Source: Pseudanabaena sp. BC1403
GTDB lineage: Bacteria; Cyanobacteriota; Cyanobacteriia; Pseudanabaenales; Pseudanabaenaceae
Length of the DNA: 64,000 bases
Direction of reading: 5' to 3'
Assembly (NCBI RefSeq): GCF_002914585.1
Contig: NZ_PDDM01000008.1
Location: 1-64,000, forward strand
Positions within the stretch are counted from its first letter, which is position 1, and each line of letters begins with the position of its first letter. The translations under genes were made by a program, and so were the position numbers. The notes beneath the pieces are model-generated. The model saw only the letters and a list, made by a program, of their open reading frames with translations, was not told where the DNA came from and searched no databases. Of this stretch, positions 1 through 9,068 are shown piece after piece.

Positions 1-26
1 AAGCGAATATGCTGCCATATTTTATT

Positions 27-1331
27 TCAATTTGGTGATGCTTCTAGTTTACTCTTCTTGTGGCGGGTTTGATCGGAATTTGCTGTAGGAAGTTGCTGGA
101 TTTGATTGGCAAGTTCACTATTAAGATCCTTGCTATTGTCAAAGCTAACCGCCAACAGCTTATTGCTAATCGCTTTCTCTGGTTCTAAAATCTTCACTCC
201 TTGCGCCGATCTATCACTACCTTTGATGTTTTTGAGATAGTCTTCGAGTTCTTGGACTTTAAGGAGATCAAGGACTTGCAGCGCTTCCATGATGCGATCT
301 TGCTTAATCAGGAGGTCAGCAAGATGTTTGTAGCTGCTAGAGATAGTTCCTAAATAGGATTGTTGAATGTCTTTATCGAGTTTGCGGATATCTTTGCGAA
401 TCGCTTCACGGACGTTGATCGACTGCTTGTAAAAGAGAATGGCGAGTTCGGATTGCTTAAGGTTTTTAAAAGAATCTCCTAGATTATTGAGCGAAACTCC
501 TTCACCTTGACGGTTTTTGATTTCCTGTGCGATCGCTAAATATTGCAGATGGAAATCGATCGCTTTGTCATACTTGCCAAGGGAATCGTAAGAGGCTCCG
601 ATATTTCCCAGCGCTATTCCCTCTCCTTGTCGGTCTTTGATTTCTCGTGCGATCGCTAAATATTGCAGATGGAAATCGATCGCTTTGTCATACTTGCCAA
701 GGGAATCGTAAGCAATTCCCAGATTTGCTAGTGCTATTCCCTCTCCTCGTCGGTCTTTGTTCTCTCGAAAGATTGATAAAGATAGTAGATGGAACTCGAT
801 TGCTTTGTCATATTTGCCGAGGGAATGGTAAGCTATTCCCAGATTTCCCAGAGATCTTCCCTCACCGAGACGGTCTTTAGTTTCCCGCTTGATCGCTAAG
901 CTTTGTAGATAGAACTCCATCGCTTTGTCATATTTGCCGAGAAGAAGGTAAGTGCTAGCCAGATTTGCCAGTGTAATGCCCTCACCGTGTCTGTCTTTGA
1001 TTTCCCGTGCGATTATTAATCTTTGCAGATAGGAATCGAGCGCTTTGCCATATTGCCCTAAATCGGAGTATGCAAGTCCTAATCCGTTATGAGCACGAGC
1101 CTCACATTCGCGATCTTTTATTTCGCGACAAATATCAAGTGACATAAGAGTAAACTCTATTGCCTTTTGATATTGACTGTCCCGTATCGCTCTAATGCCT
1201 AAGTTATACCGCCAATCTGCTTCTGATGCGCGGGCTTCAGTTGTTTGTGCTTGGACGCTTTTACTCATCACGATCTGCCCTTGACCGCAAACCAAAAAAG
1301 TCAACACCGCTATACAGATCGCCTTATTCAT
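27..1331 (-). CDS. exported TPR protein, CHAT paralogue lacking its CHAT domain
   Basis: The protein has an N-terminal signal sequence, then seven 40-residue TPR units of the pattern SLGNLGIAYxSLGKYDKAI, then the linker region shared with the CHAT proteins to its right. It stops 20 residues after the linker motif NQIQQLP, where the paralogues continue into about 340 residues of CHAT peptidase. The last 20 residues resemble nothing in the paralogues, so the C-terminal domain has been lost by deletion or recombination near base 92. I chose the ATG at codon 6 of the longest frame (which opens at 1346 with GTG). In four paralogues this position is ATG or GTG, and a conserved GTGAGGAT lies just upstream as a ribosome-binding site. 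It could act as a TPR scaffold or be decaying. What lies left of base 1 is unknown. Confidence 0.8.
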   Translation of the reverse strand: MNKAICIAVLTFLVCGQGQIVMSKSVQAQTTEARASEADWRYNLGIRAIRDSQYQKAIEFTLMSLDICREIKDRECEARAHNGLGLAYSDLGQYGKALDSYLQRLIIAREIKDRHGEGITLANLASTYLLLGKYDKAMEFYLQSLAIKRETKDRLGEGRSLGNLGIAYHSLGKYDKAIEFHLLSLSIFRENKDRRGEGIALANLGIAYDSLGKYDKAIDFHLQYLAIAREIKDRQGEGIALGNIGASYDSLGKYDKAIDFHLQYLAIAQEIKNRQGEGVSLNNLGDSFKNLKQSELAILFYKQSINVREAIRKDIRKLDKDIQQSYLGTISSSYKHLADLLIKQDRIMEALQVLDLLKVQELEDYLKNIKGSDRSAQGVKILEPEKAISNKLLAVSFDNSKDLNSELANQIQQLPTANSDQTRHKKSKLEASPN

Positions 1332-1462
1332 CGCCCACATCCTCACATTTACATCAAAACCAGCAGTAGCACACCAGCCAGCATAAAGCGATATCCCCCA
1401 AAACAGGTATTCGTTACAAAAAACACAACCAAATATTCACAATCATCTATTCCCCATAGTTC

Positions 1463-1527
1463 AGATCCCGACTTTTTCTGCACATTCACCAATTAGTTTT
1501 GCTAATCACAAAAAAAGTCGGGGATCT
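1463..1527. repeat. inverted repeat with AGATCCCGACTTTTT arms
   Basis: The left arm AGATCCCGACTTTTT and the right arm AAAAAGTCGGGGATCT enclose about 30 bases. A related copy lies at 27621-27686. It sits in the 430-bp gap between the first TPR gene and the Rpn gene. It looks like a dispersed foldback repeat or a transcription terminator. I see no gene in this gap, only this element and the one at 1562. Confidence 0.6.
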
Positions 1528-1561
1528 ATGCCCTGCAACAAAGAAACACAAAATCTCGTAG

Positions 1562-1626
1562 GGGCGAAGCATTACCGCCACCATTTATACATTTCGCCAC
1601 AACCTCCAAACGGTAATGCTTCGCCC
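1562..1626. repeat. inverted repeat, GGGCGAAGCATTACCG family
   Basis: The perfect 16-base arms GGGCGAAGCATTACCG and CGGTAATGCTTCGCCC have a 33-base loop. It belongs to a dispersed family whose members share the GCATT arms and a neighbouring phrase close to ACAACGCAGNGACAATTT (here, near 30240 and near 55972). Other members or remnants are at 2695, 30158, 30268 and 54318. It is probably a non-autonomous palindromic element. Confidence 0.6.
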
Positions 1627-1764
1627 ACCCCCCACAACGCAGCCACAATTTATCTGTGCATAGCCAACAAGAGGGTCAAGTATTTGCAGATCGAGGTTTT
1701 TGCGAAGAGTTTAAAAATTGCCGCGCAAATACTTGACCCCTAAAAATTTTTTCCTTTTGCCTTT

Positions 1765-2664
1765 CTACTTTTTACTTGTCAACCACGCCTCCAAATCCAC
1801 AACCTTCTCAAAATCCAACACCGCCTCCGCCAACTCCTCCAACTGCTCCGCCGATAGCTTGTCTAAGCGCTTCACCACTTTCACAGTCACCTTACCAAAC
1901 TTTCGCGTCAACAACTTTACAGCAAACTGCTTTAGCCCCTGCTGCCGACCCAAAATTTGACCGCGCTGTGTCCCGATCTTTTCACCCTCAAGCTTACCCT
2001 CAAGCTTGCCTTCAAGCTTACCTTCAAGCTTGCCCTCAAGCTTTGCCTCACGATATACCCTTGTTTTTTTTAGATCACCTAACGTAAACATTGCCTCAAC
2101 CTCCTCTCGACTCATTTGGGGAAACTTGTACAGCAAAACTGTCTCAATAAATTCTATCATCCTCTCGCGATCGCCTTGCCCCACCTGCCCAGCTAACCTT
2201 TGAGCTAAAGCTACCGCTTCTCTCTTCGGCGCAACAATCAACCTCACAAGTCCCAAAGTCAATGACTCATTCTCTGGCAACTCATCCAGATAGATTTGCA
2301 CAATATGCCCACCTGCAAATATTGTCCTAAATTGTTTCGGAATTTCTGGCTCAATACTCCGCTTCGCAAAAATAGCGACGGCTTGCCAATCATGTTCTGG
2401 CTTGTATTGACTCAAATAGAGAAATATTTCTCCAATAAATTCCCAATAAAATTCGGCACGTTTTTGAAATTGCACCTCCACAAACCAAATATTTTTATCC
2501 AACGCTTCAGGCATAAAAATACCATCAAAGCGAAAGGCTTTCTCCTTGATTTCCAAAGAAGTAAAGCAATATCCTGATGCTGTTTCGGGTGGTAATCCCA
2601 CCAATTCAAACAACAAGCTATCAAAGGTTTGAAATAGCTGAAAGAAGATCGTGTCAGTTCGCAT
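1765..2664 (-). CDS. Rpn family (DUF2887) PD-(D/E)XK nuclease-like protein
   Basis: The 299-residue protein begins MRTDTIFFQLFQTFDSLLFELVGLP, which is typical of cyanobacterial DUF2887/Rpn proteins. The RFDGIF and FVEVQFQKR motifs fit the PD-(D/E)XK core (Asp about residue 48, Glu-x-Gln about 62-66). Five tandem copies of KLEG lie around residues 210-230, encoded by a 12-bp DNA repeat, followed by a DUF4351-like helical tail. Rpn proteins are known to stimulate recombination; the cellular role of the cyanobacterial versions is unclear. A very close paralogue lies at 54986-55873 with the same KLEG block. It ends 20 bases after a pyrimidine-rich run also found before the paralogue's stop. Confidence 0.8.
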   Translation of the reverse strand: MRTDTIFFQLFQTFDSLLFELVGLPPETASGYCFTSLEIKEKAFRFDGIFMPEALDKNIWFVEVQFQKRAEFYWEFIGEIFLYLSQYKPEHDWQAVAIFAKRSIEPEIPKQFRTIFAGGHIVQIYLDELPENESLTLGLVRLIVAPKREAVALAQRLAGQVGQGDRERMIEFIETVLLYKFPQMSREEVEAMFTLGDLKKTRVYREAKLEGKLEGKLEGKLEGKLEGEKIGTQRGQILGRQQGLKQFAVKLLTRKFGKVTVKVVKRLDKLSAEQLEELAEAVLDFEKVVDLEAWLTSKK

Positions 2665-2694
2665 TGGATTATTTTAGCGAATTTCATACGCAGG

Positions 2695-2752
2695 AGGGCA
2701 AGAATAACGCCACCATTTACGCAGATCATAGCGATCGCCAATTCTTTGCCCT
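2695..2752. repeat. inverted repeat upstream of the Rpn gene, GCATT-family relative
   Basis: The arms AGGGCAAGAAT and ATTCTTTGCCCT enclose a loop with ACGCCACCATTTACGCAGAT, the same internal phrase as other members of the 1562 family. It fills the short gap between the CHAT gene stop and the Rpn gene start. A terminator or small mobile element is possible. Confidence 0.5.
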
Positions 2753-2765
2753 ACAACGCAGGTAC

Positions 2766-5531
2766 TTACAAACCATTACCGATCGCAAAAAATGCTGACC
2801 AATAATTGGGATGGTTGTATTTCGGTGATTTGATTAGAGCAACTTGAGCTCTATGTAAAGCTTCAGTGGATGTGACATCGCCTTTTTTGAGTTCGCGATA
2901 AAAAGCTTCCATTAGAGCTTGAGTGCCTTCATCATTGACTGACCAAAGTGAGGCGATCGCATTTTTTGCACCAGCTTTCTGGACTTGATAGCCAAATCCT
3001 AAAATTTCCACACCATCGCCAAGCTTGCCAACTCCAGTCTGACAAGCACTCAAGATAATCAAATCGATATTTGGTATCTGCCAATCAGCGATTTCGCCAA
3101 GACGGATTTTGTCACCGTTGCCGAAAATGATGAAGGAGTTATCAGGTGAACCAGTATTAAACTCAGCATGGGTAGCAAGATGGAGAATGTTGTGATTTTT
3201 GAATTTAGACTCGATCGCTTGGCGGCTAAAACCGTCTTCGGAGAGAGTTACTGAGTTTGGGAAAGAACTTGCGATCGCTTGAACTTCAGTAAGTGTGGCA
3301 GGTAATGCATTTTGTCCAAACTTTTTCGTGCCTGTGTTGCCTCCAAAGGCTCCCGCGAGAATATTGGGTTGATTTTTTGGCTGTGGAGAAAAGTCGGAGA
3401 GACTGTAGGCGATCAGGTTACTAACTTTATATTTTTCTGCAAGCCATTGTTTGCCGTCATAGAGAGCGGAAAGGGGAACATAGCGTAATATGCCATCAGG
3501 AGCATAAAGAATTGTCTCCGCTTTGGCTGTAATCAGTTCGCCTTCAATCGGTTTAATCAGTACATCATAGAGAGCTTTAGAAGCATCCTTGACATCCTCA
3601 GAACCAGCATCAAGCAACCCAGATCTATATTCAGTGATCAATGATTCAAGCTTAGACTTGGAGATCTTAATGGTGCGACTGATGGGGAGACTGTTGGGCG
3701 CGAAGAAAATTATTTCGAGTCTGTCACCTAAAATCAATGGATAGAGTAATACTGTTCCCTGTGGAATTTGTTTGAGATAGTCTGGGACTTTATTGATCTC
3801 TGACTTAGGAAGTTGCTGGATTTGATTGGCAAGTTCACTATTAAGATCCTTGCTATTGTCAAAGCTAACCGCTAACAGCTTATTGCTAATCGCTTTCTCT
3901 GGTTCTAAAATCTTCACTCCTTGCGCCGATCTGTCACTACCTTTGATGTTTTTGAGATAGTCTTCGAGTTCTTGGACTTTGAGGAGATCGAGAACTTGCA
4001 GAGTTTCCATGATGCGACCTTGATTGAGCAGTAATCCAGCAAGTCTTTTATAGCTGGTAGAGACAGTTTCTAAATAAGATCTTTGTTCGTCTTTGGTGAG
4101 TTTGCGAATATTTTTGCGAATTGATTCAGTAACATTAATTGACTGTTTGTAAAATAGAATTGCGAGTTCAGGTTGACTGAGTTGGGAAAAGGTAAACCCA
4201 AGATTGTTAAGTGAAATCCCTTCTCCACTAAGATTTTTGATTTCTCTCGTGATCGCTAAACCGAGCAATTGGAACTCGATTGCTTTGTCATATTTGCCGA
4301 GGGAAGAGTAAGCACTCCCCAGATTTCCCAACGACTGTCCCTCACCCTGACGGTCTTTGATTTCCCTTGCGATTTCTAAACTTTGCAATTGGGAATCAAT
4401 TGCTTTGTCATATTTTCCGAGATTTCGGTATGCGTTTCCCAGACTTCCCAGAGTCTGTCCCTCACCGCGACGATCTTTGATTTCCCGCGTGATCGCTAAG
4501 TCTTGCAGATAGAACTCAATCGCTTTGTCATATTTTCCGAGGGAAGAGTACGCGATCCCTAGATTTCCGAGGGAAACTCCCTCGCCGCGACGGTCTTTGA
4601 TTTCCCGCGCAAACGATAGGTATTGCTGATATAATTTGATCGCTTTGTCATATTTGCCGAGAGAATAGTAAGCATTTCCTAGATTTCCTAGCGACTGTCC
4701 TTCCCCTCGACGATCTTTGATTTCTCGCGAGACTGCTAGTACCTGCTGTAGGTAATTGATTGCCTTGTCATATTTGCCGAGGTTTCGGTAAATACTTCCT
4801 AAATTTCCCAGAGAATTTCCCACACCTTGACGGTCTTTGATTTCCTGCGCGATCGCTAAGCTTTGCAGGTGGAACTCGATCGCTTTGTCATATTTGCCAA
4901 TGTTGCGGTAAGCATTGCCCAAATTTCCCAGCGACTGTCCCTCACCACGACGGTCTTTGATTTCCTGCGCGATCGCTAAGTCTTGCAGGTAAAACTCGAT
5001 CGCTTTTTCATATTTGCCAAGGGAATCGTAAGCATTGCCCAAATTTCCCAGTGACTGTCCCTCACCACGACGGTCTTTGATTTCACGGGTGATCGCTAAT
5101 CTTTGCAAATGGAAATTGATCGCCTCGTCATATTTGCCGAGGGACTCGTAAGCGATTCCCAGATTTCCCAGCGCATTTCCCTCTCCGCGACGATCTTTGA
5201 TTTCACGGGCGATAGCTAATCTTTGCAGATGGAAATCGATTGCTTTGTCATATTTGCCGAGGGACTCGTAAGCGATTCCCAGATTTCCCAGCGCTGCGCC
5301 CTCACCCTGACGGCTTTTGATTTCCCGATAGATAGTCAATGCTTGCTGCCATGACTGAAAAGCCGCCTCAAACTGGCTAGTTTGAAATTGCTGATTTCCT
5401 TGCTGTAATAGTTGATCTGCTTCTCCTTTGCTCGCCTGTGTTGTTTCTGCTTGGATGCTTTCACTCGTCACTATTTGCACTTGCCCACAAGCCAAAAAAG
5501 TCAACATCGCGATCGCAATCACCTTATTCAC
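2766..5531 (-). CDS. exported TPR-CHAT protease-like protein (copy A)
   Basis: The domain order is a signal peptide (about residues 1-30), eleven 40-residue TPR units, a linker and a C-terminal CHAT (caspase HetF-associated with TPRs) domain. The predicted catalytic pair is His788 in HLATHAEF and Cys830 in LSACQTG, 42 residues apart as in caspase-like peptidases. The start is taken at the GTG at codon 6 of the longest frame, behind the conserved GTGAGGAT; the frame opens at 5546. The protein is probably exported. CHAT proteins cut partner proteins in other systems, but the partner here is unknown. The CHAT half is nearly identical in DNA to copy B while the linker is identical to the first TPR gene, so this is a mosaic. 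Confidence 0.85.
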   Translation of the reverse strand: MNKVIAIAMLTFLACGQVQIVTSESIQAETTQASKGEADQLLQQGNQQFQTSQFEAAFQSWQQALTIYREIKSRQGEGAALGNLGIAYESLGKYDKAIDFHLQRLAIAREIKDRRGEGNALGNLGIAYESLGKYDEAINFHLQRLAITREIKDRRGEGQSLGNLGNAYDSLGKYEKAIEFYLQDLAIAQEIKDRRGEGQSLGNLGNAYRNIGKYDKAIEFHLQSLAIAQEIKDRQGVGNSLGNLGSIYRNLGKYDKAINYLQQVLAVSREIKDRRGEGQSLGNLGNAYYSLGKYDKAIKLYQQYLSFAREIKDRRGEGVSLGNLGIAYSSLGKYDKAIEFYLQDLAITREIKDRRGEGQTLGSLGNAYRNLGKYDKAIDSQLQSLEIAREIKDRQGEGQSLGNLGSAYSSLGKYDKAIEFQLLGLAITREIKNLSGEGISLNNLGFTFSQLSQPELAILFYKQSINVTESIRKNIRKLTKDEQRSYLETVSTSYKRLAGLLLNQGRIMETLQVLDLLKVQELEDYLKNIKGSDRSAQGVKILEPEKAISNKLLAVSFDNSKDLNSELANQIQQLPKSEINKVPDYLKQIPQGTVLLYPLILGDRLEIIFFAPNSLPISRTIKISKSKLESLITEYRSGLLDAGSEDVKDASKALYDVLIKPIEGELITAKAETILYAPDGILRYVPLSALYDGKQWLAEKYKVSNLIAYSLSDFSPQPKNQPNILAGAFGGNTGTKKFGQNALPATLTEVQAIASSFPNSVTLSEDGFSRQAIESKFKNHNILHLATHAEFNTGSPDNSFIIFGNGDKIRLGEIADWQIPNIDLIILSACQTGVGKLGDGVEILGFGYQVQKAGAKNAIASLWSVNDEGTQALMEAFYRELKKGDVTSTEALHRAQVALIKSPKYNHPNYWSAFFAIGNGL

Positions 5532-5702
5532 AGCCAAAATCCTCACATTTACATCAAAACCCGCAGGGACCTATTAGCTAGCGTATAACGATATTTCTCG
5601 AAACAGGTACTCGTTACAAAAAACACAACCAAAAAACACCAAAACCTATTAGGAGCATAGTATTACTGCCCCCATTAACGGATATCACTAAGATTAGCGA
5701 AG

Positions 5703-5740
5703 AAAAAGGAAAAAAATTTCCTTTTTCCTTTTTCCTTTTT
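5703..5740. terminator. A-rich/T-rich foldback with heptamer runs after CHAT copy B
   Basis: The sequence AAAAAGGAAAAAAATTTCC can pair with the following T-rich run built from repeated TTTTTCC heptamers. It abuts the stop codon at 5741, so on the minus strand it is a plausible weak terminator. Its repeat structure resembles the short tandem heptamer repeats of cyanobacteria. Confidence 0.4.
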
Positions 5741-8700
5741 TTACAGCCCATTACCGATCGCAAAAAATGCCGACCAATAATTGGGATGGTTATATTTTGG
5801 TGATTTAATCAGAGCAACTTGAGCCCTATGTAAAGCCTCAGTGGATGTGACATCACCTTTTTTGAGTTCATTATAAAAAGCTTCCATTAGAGCTTGAGTG
5901 CCTTCATCATTGACTGCCCAAAGTGAGGCGATCGCATTTTTTGCACCAGCTTTCTGGACTTGATAGCCAAATCCTAAAATTTCCACACCATCGCCAAGCT
6001 TGCCAACGCCAGTCTGACAGGCACTCAAGATAATCAAATCGATATTTGGTATCTGCCAATCAGCGATTTCGCCAAGACGGATTTTGTCACCGTTGCCGAA
6101 AATGATGAAGGAGTTATCAGGTGAACCAGTATTAAACTCAGCATGGGTAGCAAGATGGAGAATGTTGTGATTTTTGAATTTAGACTCGATCGCTTGGCGG
6201 CTAAAACCGTCTTCGGAGAGAGTTACTGAGTTTGGGAAAGAACTTGCGATCGCTTTGACTTCAGTAAGTGTGGCAGGTAATGCATTTTGTCCAAACTTTT
6301 TCGTGCCTGTATTGCCTCCAAATGCTCCCGCGAGAATATTGGGTTGATTTTTTGGCTGTGGAGAAAAGTTGGAGAGACTGTAGGCGATCAGGTTACTAAC
6401 TTTATATTTTTCTGCAAGCCATTGTTTGCCGTCATAGAGAGCGGACAGGGGAACATAGCGTAATATGCCATCAGGAGCATAAAGAATCGTTTCCGCTTTG
6501 GCTGTAATCAGTTCGCCTTCAATCGGTTTAATCAGCACATCATAGAGAGATTTTGAAGCCTCCTTGACATCCTCAGATCCAGCATCAAGCAGTCCTGCTC
6601 TATAATCAGAGATCAATGATTCGAGCTTAGTTTTGGAGATTTTGACAGTGCGACTGATGGGAAGACTGTTGGGAGAGAAGAAAATTATTTCTAGTTGATC
6701 ACCTAAAATCAATGGATAAAGTAATACTGTTCCCTGTGGAATTTGCTTGAGATAGTCAGGGACTTTGTTAATTTCTGATTTGGGAAGTTGTTGGATCTGT
6801 CCTGCAAGATTCCGATTAAGCTCAGCACCTTTTTCATGGCTAATCGAAACTAGCTGAGAGCTGATTGCTTTCTCTGGTTCTAAAATCCTCACACCTTGCG
6901 TAGTTCTATCGCTACCTTTGACATTTTTAAGATAGTCTTCGAGTTCTTGGACTTTGAGGAGATCGAGGACTTGGAGAGCTTCCATGACTCGACCTTGATT
7001 GAGCAATAAGCCAGACAGCTTTTTATAGCTACTAGAGACAGTTCCCAAATAGGATCTTTGATCTTCCTTATTGAGCTTACGAATATCCTTGCGGATCGCT
7101 TCGCGCACATTGATTGACAGTTTGTAATAAAGAATTGCAAGTTCAGTTTGCTTTGATTCAGAAAATACTTGTCCAATGCTTCCGAGAGCATAACCTTCGA
7201 GACTGCGATCGCCAATCTCTTTGGAGATTATTAATGCTTGCTGAAAAGAATTCATCGCTTCTTGACTACGCTTGAGAGCATTATATGCATACCCTAGGGT
7301 ATGCTGCCCATGCATTTCACCACTGCGATCTTTGATTTCCCTTGCAATCGCTAAATATTGCAGGTTGTACTCAATCGCTTTGTCATATTTGCCGAGTTCG
7401 TAGTAAGGAGCACCCATATTCCCTAGCGCTGCTCCTTCACTGTGTCTGTCTTTGATCTCTCTGGCGATCGCTAGACTTTGGAGTTGGTACTCAATTGCTT
7501 TGTCATATTTACCAGAAGAATGGTAAGAATTGCCCAGATTCCCCAATATTCCACCTTCTCCACGTCGATCTTTGATTTCCTTGGCGATCGCTAAACTTTG
7601 GAGTTGGTACTCAATCGCTTTGCCATAGTTCCCAAGGTGTCGGTAAGCGATACCCAGATTTGCGAGCGATGCTCCCTCACCGCGCCGATCTTTGATTTCT
7701 CGCTTGATTTCTAAGCTTTGGAGTTGGTAATCAATTGCTTTGTCATACCTACCAAGAGAAACGTACGTGATTCCTAAATTTCCGAGTACCTCTCCTTCAC
7801 CCTTTCGATCTTTAATTTCCCTTACGATCGCTAAGTATTGCAGTTGATAATCAATGGCTTGGTCATATTTACCAAGATTTTTGTAGGTGACACCCAAATT
7901 TCCTAGCGCTACTCCCTCGCCGCGCCGATCTTTGATTTCTCTGGTGATTGCTAAGTATTGCTGAAAGTACTCAATCGCTTGGTCATATTTGCCGAAAGCA
8001 TTGTAAGTAGCACCCAGATTACCCAGTGACTGTGCCTCACTTAGTCGATTTTTGACTTCCCTTGTGATCGCTAAGGTTTGCTGTTGATAATCAATCGCCT
8101 TGTCATATTTGCCGAGCGCATAGTACGCTGCTCCCAAATTCCCCAGAGCTTTTCCTTCTCCAAGGCGATCTTTGACTGCTCTAGTAATATCTAAAGCTAG
8201 CAATTGGGTCTCAATCGCCTTGTCATATTGACCAAGATTTTGGTAAACGATGCCCAAATTTCCTAGAGTTGCACCCTCGATCTGTCGATCTTTAAGTTCT
8301 CTAGCGATCGCTAAGCATTGGACAAAATACTCAGCAGCTTTTTCTGATTTACCCAAAGAAAGGTACGCATTTCCTAGATTGCCAAAGGAATTTGCCTGAC
8401 CTTGACGATCTCCCATCACTTTGGCAAGTTCGACGCTTTGCAATTGATACTCGATCGCTTTTTCGTATTTGCCAAGAGCAAGGTAGGCGAGACCCAGATT
8501 TCCTAAGGCTGCTTGCTCCCTCGGACGAGATTGGATTTCCCGATAGATGGTCAATGCTTGCTGCCATGACTGAAAAGCCGCATCAAACTGGCTAAGTTGA
8601 AATTGCTGATTTCCTTGATTAAATAGAAGATCTCCTTCATTTTGGCGTGCTTGGTTTGTCTGAGCTTGGACACTTTCGCTCATCATTATTTGCACTTGCC

Positions 8701-8746
8701 CACAAGCCAAAAAAGTCAACATCGCGATCGCAATCACCTTATTCAC
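5741..8746 (-). CDS. exported TPR-CHAT protease-like protein (copy B)
   Basis: A signal peptide precedes thirteen 40-residue TPR units, a linker and a CHAT domain with His868 (HLATHAEF) and Cys910 (LSACQTG). The start is the codon-6 GTG behind GTGAGGAT; the frame opens at 8761. Over the last 340 residues it differs from copy A at only a few positions (SVNDEG versus AVNDEG, for example), whereas the TPR arrays and the linker (QGVRILEPEKAISSQLVSIS here) differ. That pattern suggests gene conversion of the CHAT half. TPR number varies between copies (7, 8, 10, 11, 13), as expected for 120-bp tandem repeats that expand and contract. The substrate and activator are unknown. Confidence 0.85.
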   Translation of the reverse strand: MNKVIAIAMLTFLACGQVQIMMSESVQAQTNQARQNEGDLLFNQGNQQFQLSQFDAAFQSWQQALTIYREIQSRPREQAALGNLGLAYLALGKYEKAIEYQLQSVELAKVMGDRQGQANSFGNLGNAYLSLGKSEKAAEYFVQCLAIARELKDRQIEGATLGNLGIVYQNLGQYDKAIETQLLALDITRAVKDRLGEGKALGNLGAAYYALGKYDKAIDYQQQTLAITREVKNRLSEAQSLGNLGATYNAFGKYDQAIEYFQQYLAITREIKDRRGEGVALGNLGVTYKNLGKYDQAIDYQLQYLAIVREIKDRKGEGEVLGNLGITYVSLGRYDKAIDYQLQSLEIKREIKDRRGEGASLANLGIAYRHLGNYGKAIEYQLQSLAIAKEIKDRRGEGGILGNLGNSYHSSGKYDKAIEYQLQSLAIAREIKDRHSEGAALGNMGAPYYELGKYDKAIEYNLQYLAIAREIKDRSGEMHGQHTLGYAYNALKRSQEAMNSFQQALIISKEIGDRSLEGYALGSIGQVFSESKQTELAILYYKLSINVREAIRKDIRKLNKEDQRSYLGTVSSSYKKLSGLLLNQGRVMEALQVLDLLKVQELEDYLKNVKGSDRTTQGVRILEPEKAISSQLVSISHEKGAELNRNLAGQIQQLPKSEINKVPDYLKQIPQGTVLLYPLILGDQLEIIFFSPNSLPISRTVKISKTKLESLISDYRAGLLDAGSEDVKEASKSLYDVLIKPIEGELITAKAETILYAPDGILRYVPLSALYDGKQWLAEKYKVSNLIAYSLSNFSPQPKNQPNILAGAFGGNTGTKKFGQNALPATLTEVKAIASSFPNSVTLSEDGFSRQAIESKFKNHNILHLATHAEFNTGSPDNSFIIFGNGDKIRLGEIADWQIPNIDLIILSACQTGVGKLGDGVEILGFGYQVQKAGAKNAIASLWAVNDEGTQALMEAFYNELKKGDVTSTEALHRAQVALIKSPKYNHPNYWSAFFAIGNGL

Positions 8747-8857
8747 AGCCAAAATCCTCACATTTACATCAAAATTAGCAATCTCCTACTAGACAACATA
8801 AAGCTACATCCTGCAAAACAATTGGTCGTTACAAAAAATGTAACTATAGCAATGTAA

Positions 8858-8958
8858 TACCAAAAGACAAAATGGCTACGCCATTTTGTCTTTTTAAAAC
8901 CCTTACTGGGTTTGGTTTTTAATTCACAGAAGTGTTGTCACACTTTTGTGAATTGGTA
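8858..8958. mobile_element. 101-bp TNA-target palindromic element, copy 1
   Basis: The ends are TACCAA and TTGGTA, flanked on both sides by TAA (8855-8857 and 8959-8961), which reads as a 3-bp target duplication. Inside are three successive stem-loops: ACAAAATGGC/GCCATTTTGT, AAACCC/GGGTTT and AATTCACA/TTGTGAATT. No coding capacity. Other copies are at 13035, 16588, 26634 and 41876, with a truncated one at 44790. A 3-bp TNA duplication points to mobilisation by a transposase of the IS5/IS1031 type, which is not in this window. Confidence 0.75.
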
Positions 8959-8963
8959 TAAAA

Positions 8964-9008
8964 CCAGAAGATGAGTGGCGGCGCTTCGCGCCGCCACTCA
9001 TCTTCTGG
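8964..9008. terminator. perfect GC-core hairpin downstream of the PAS gene
   Basis: The perfect 21-base arms start CCAGAAGATGAGTGGCGGCG around a CTTCG loop. It lies about 60 bases after the PAS gene stop and probably ends its transcript. It belongs to the GC-core hairpin set of this window (centre GGCGC-loop-GCGCC). Confidence 0.6.
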
Positions 9009-9068
9009 TAAGCAAACCTTGGTTTGCTATAACAAGTACGAATCACAAAAATCCCCAATTCCCTGCAT

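Larger units (their letters stand above)
8845..9031. repeat. TATAGCAA-ended foldback element carrying a nested insertion
   Basis: The element begins TATAGCAATG and ends TTGCTATA. Inside are a 101-bp TNA element (8858-8958), the GC-core hairpin at 8964-9008 and a small palindrome AGCAAACC/GGTTTGCT (9011-9028). Without the nested insert the left end reads like the copy at 57546, which appears to be the empty form. It occupies most of the 300-bp gap between copy B and the PAS gene; I see no gene there. Confidence 0.6.

Noticed and set aside
4200-5340. Regularly spaced 120-bp near-identical repeats that could look like a CRISPR or satellite array
   Set aside because: They are in frame and encode 40-residue TPR units of a CHAT protein; the repeats are far longer than CRISPR repeats and there are no spacers.
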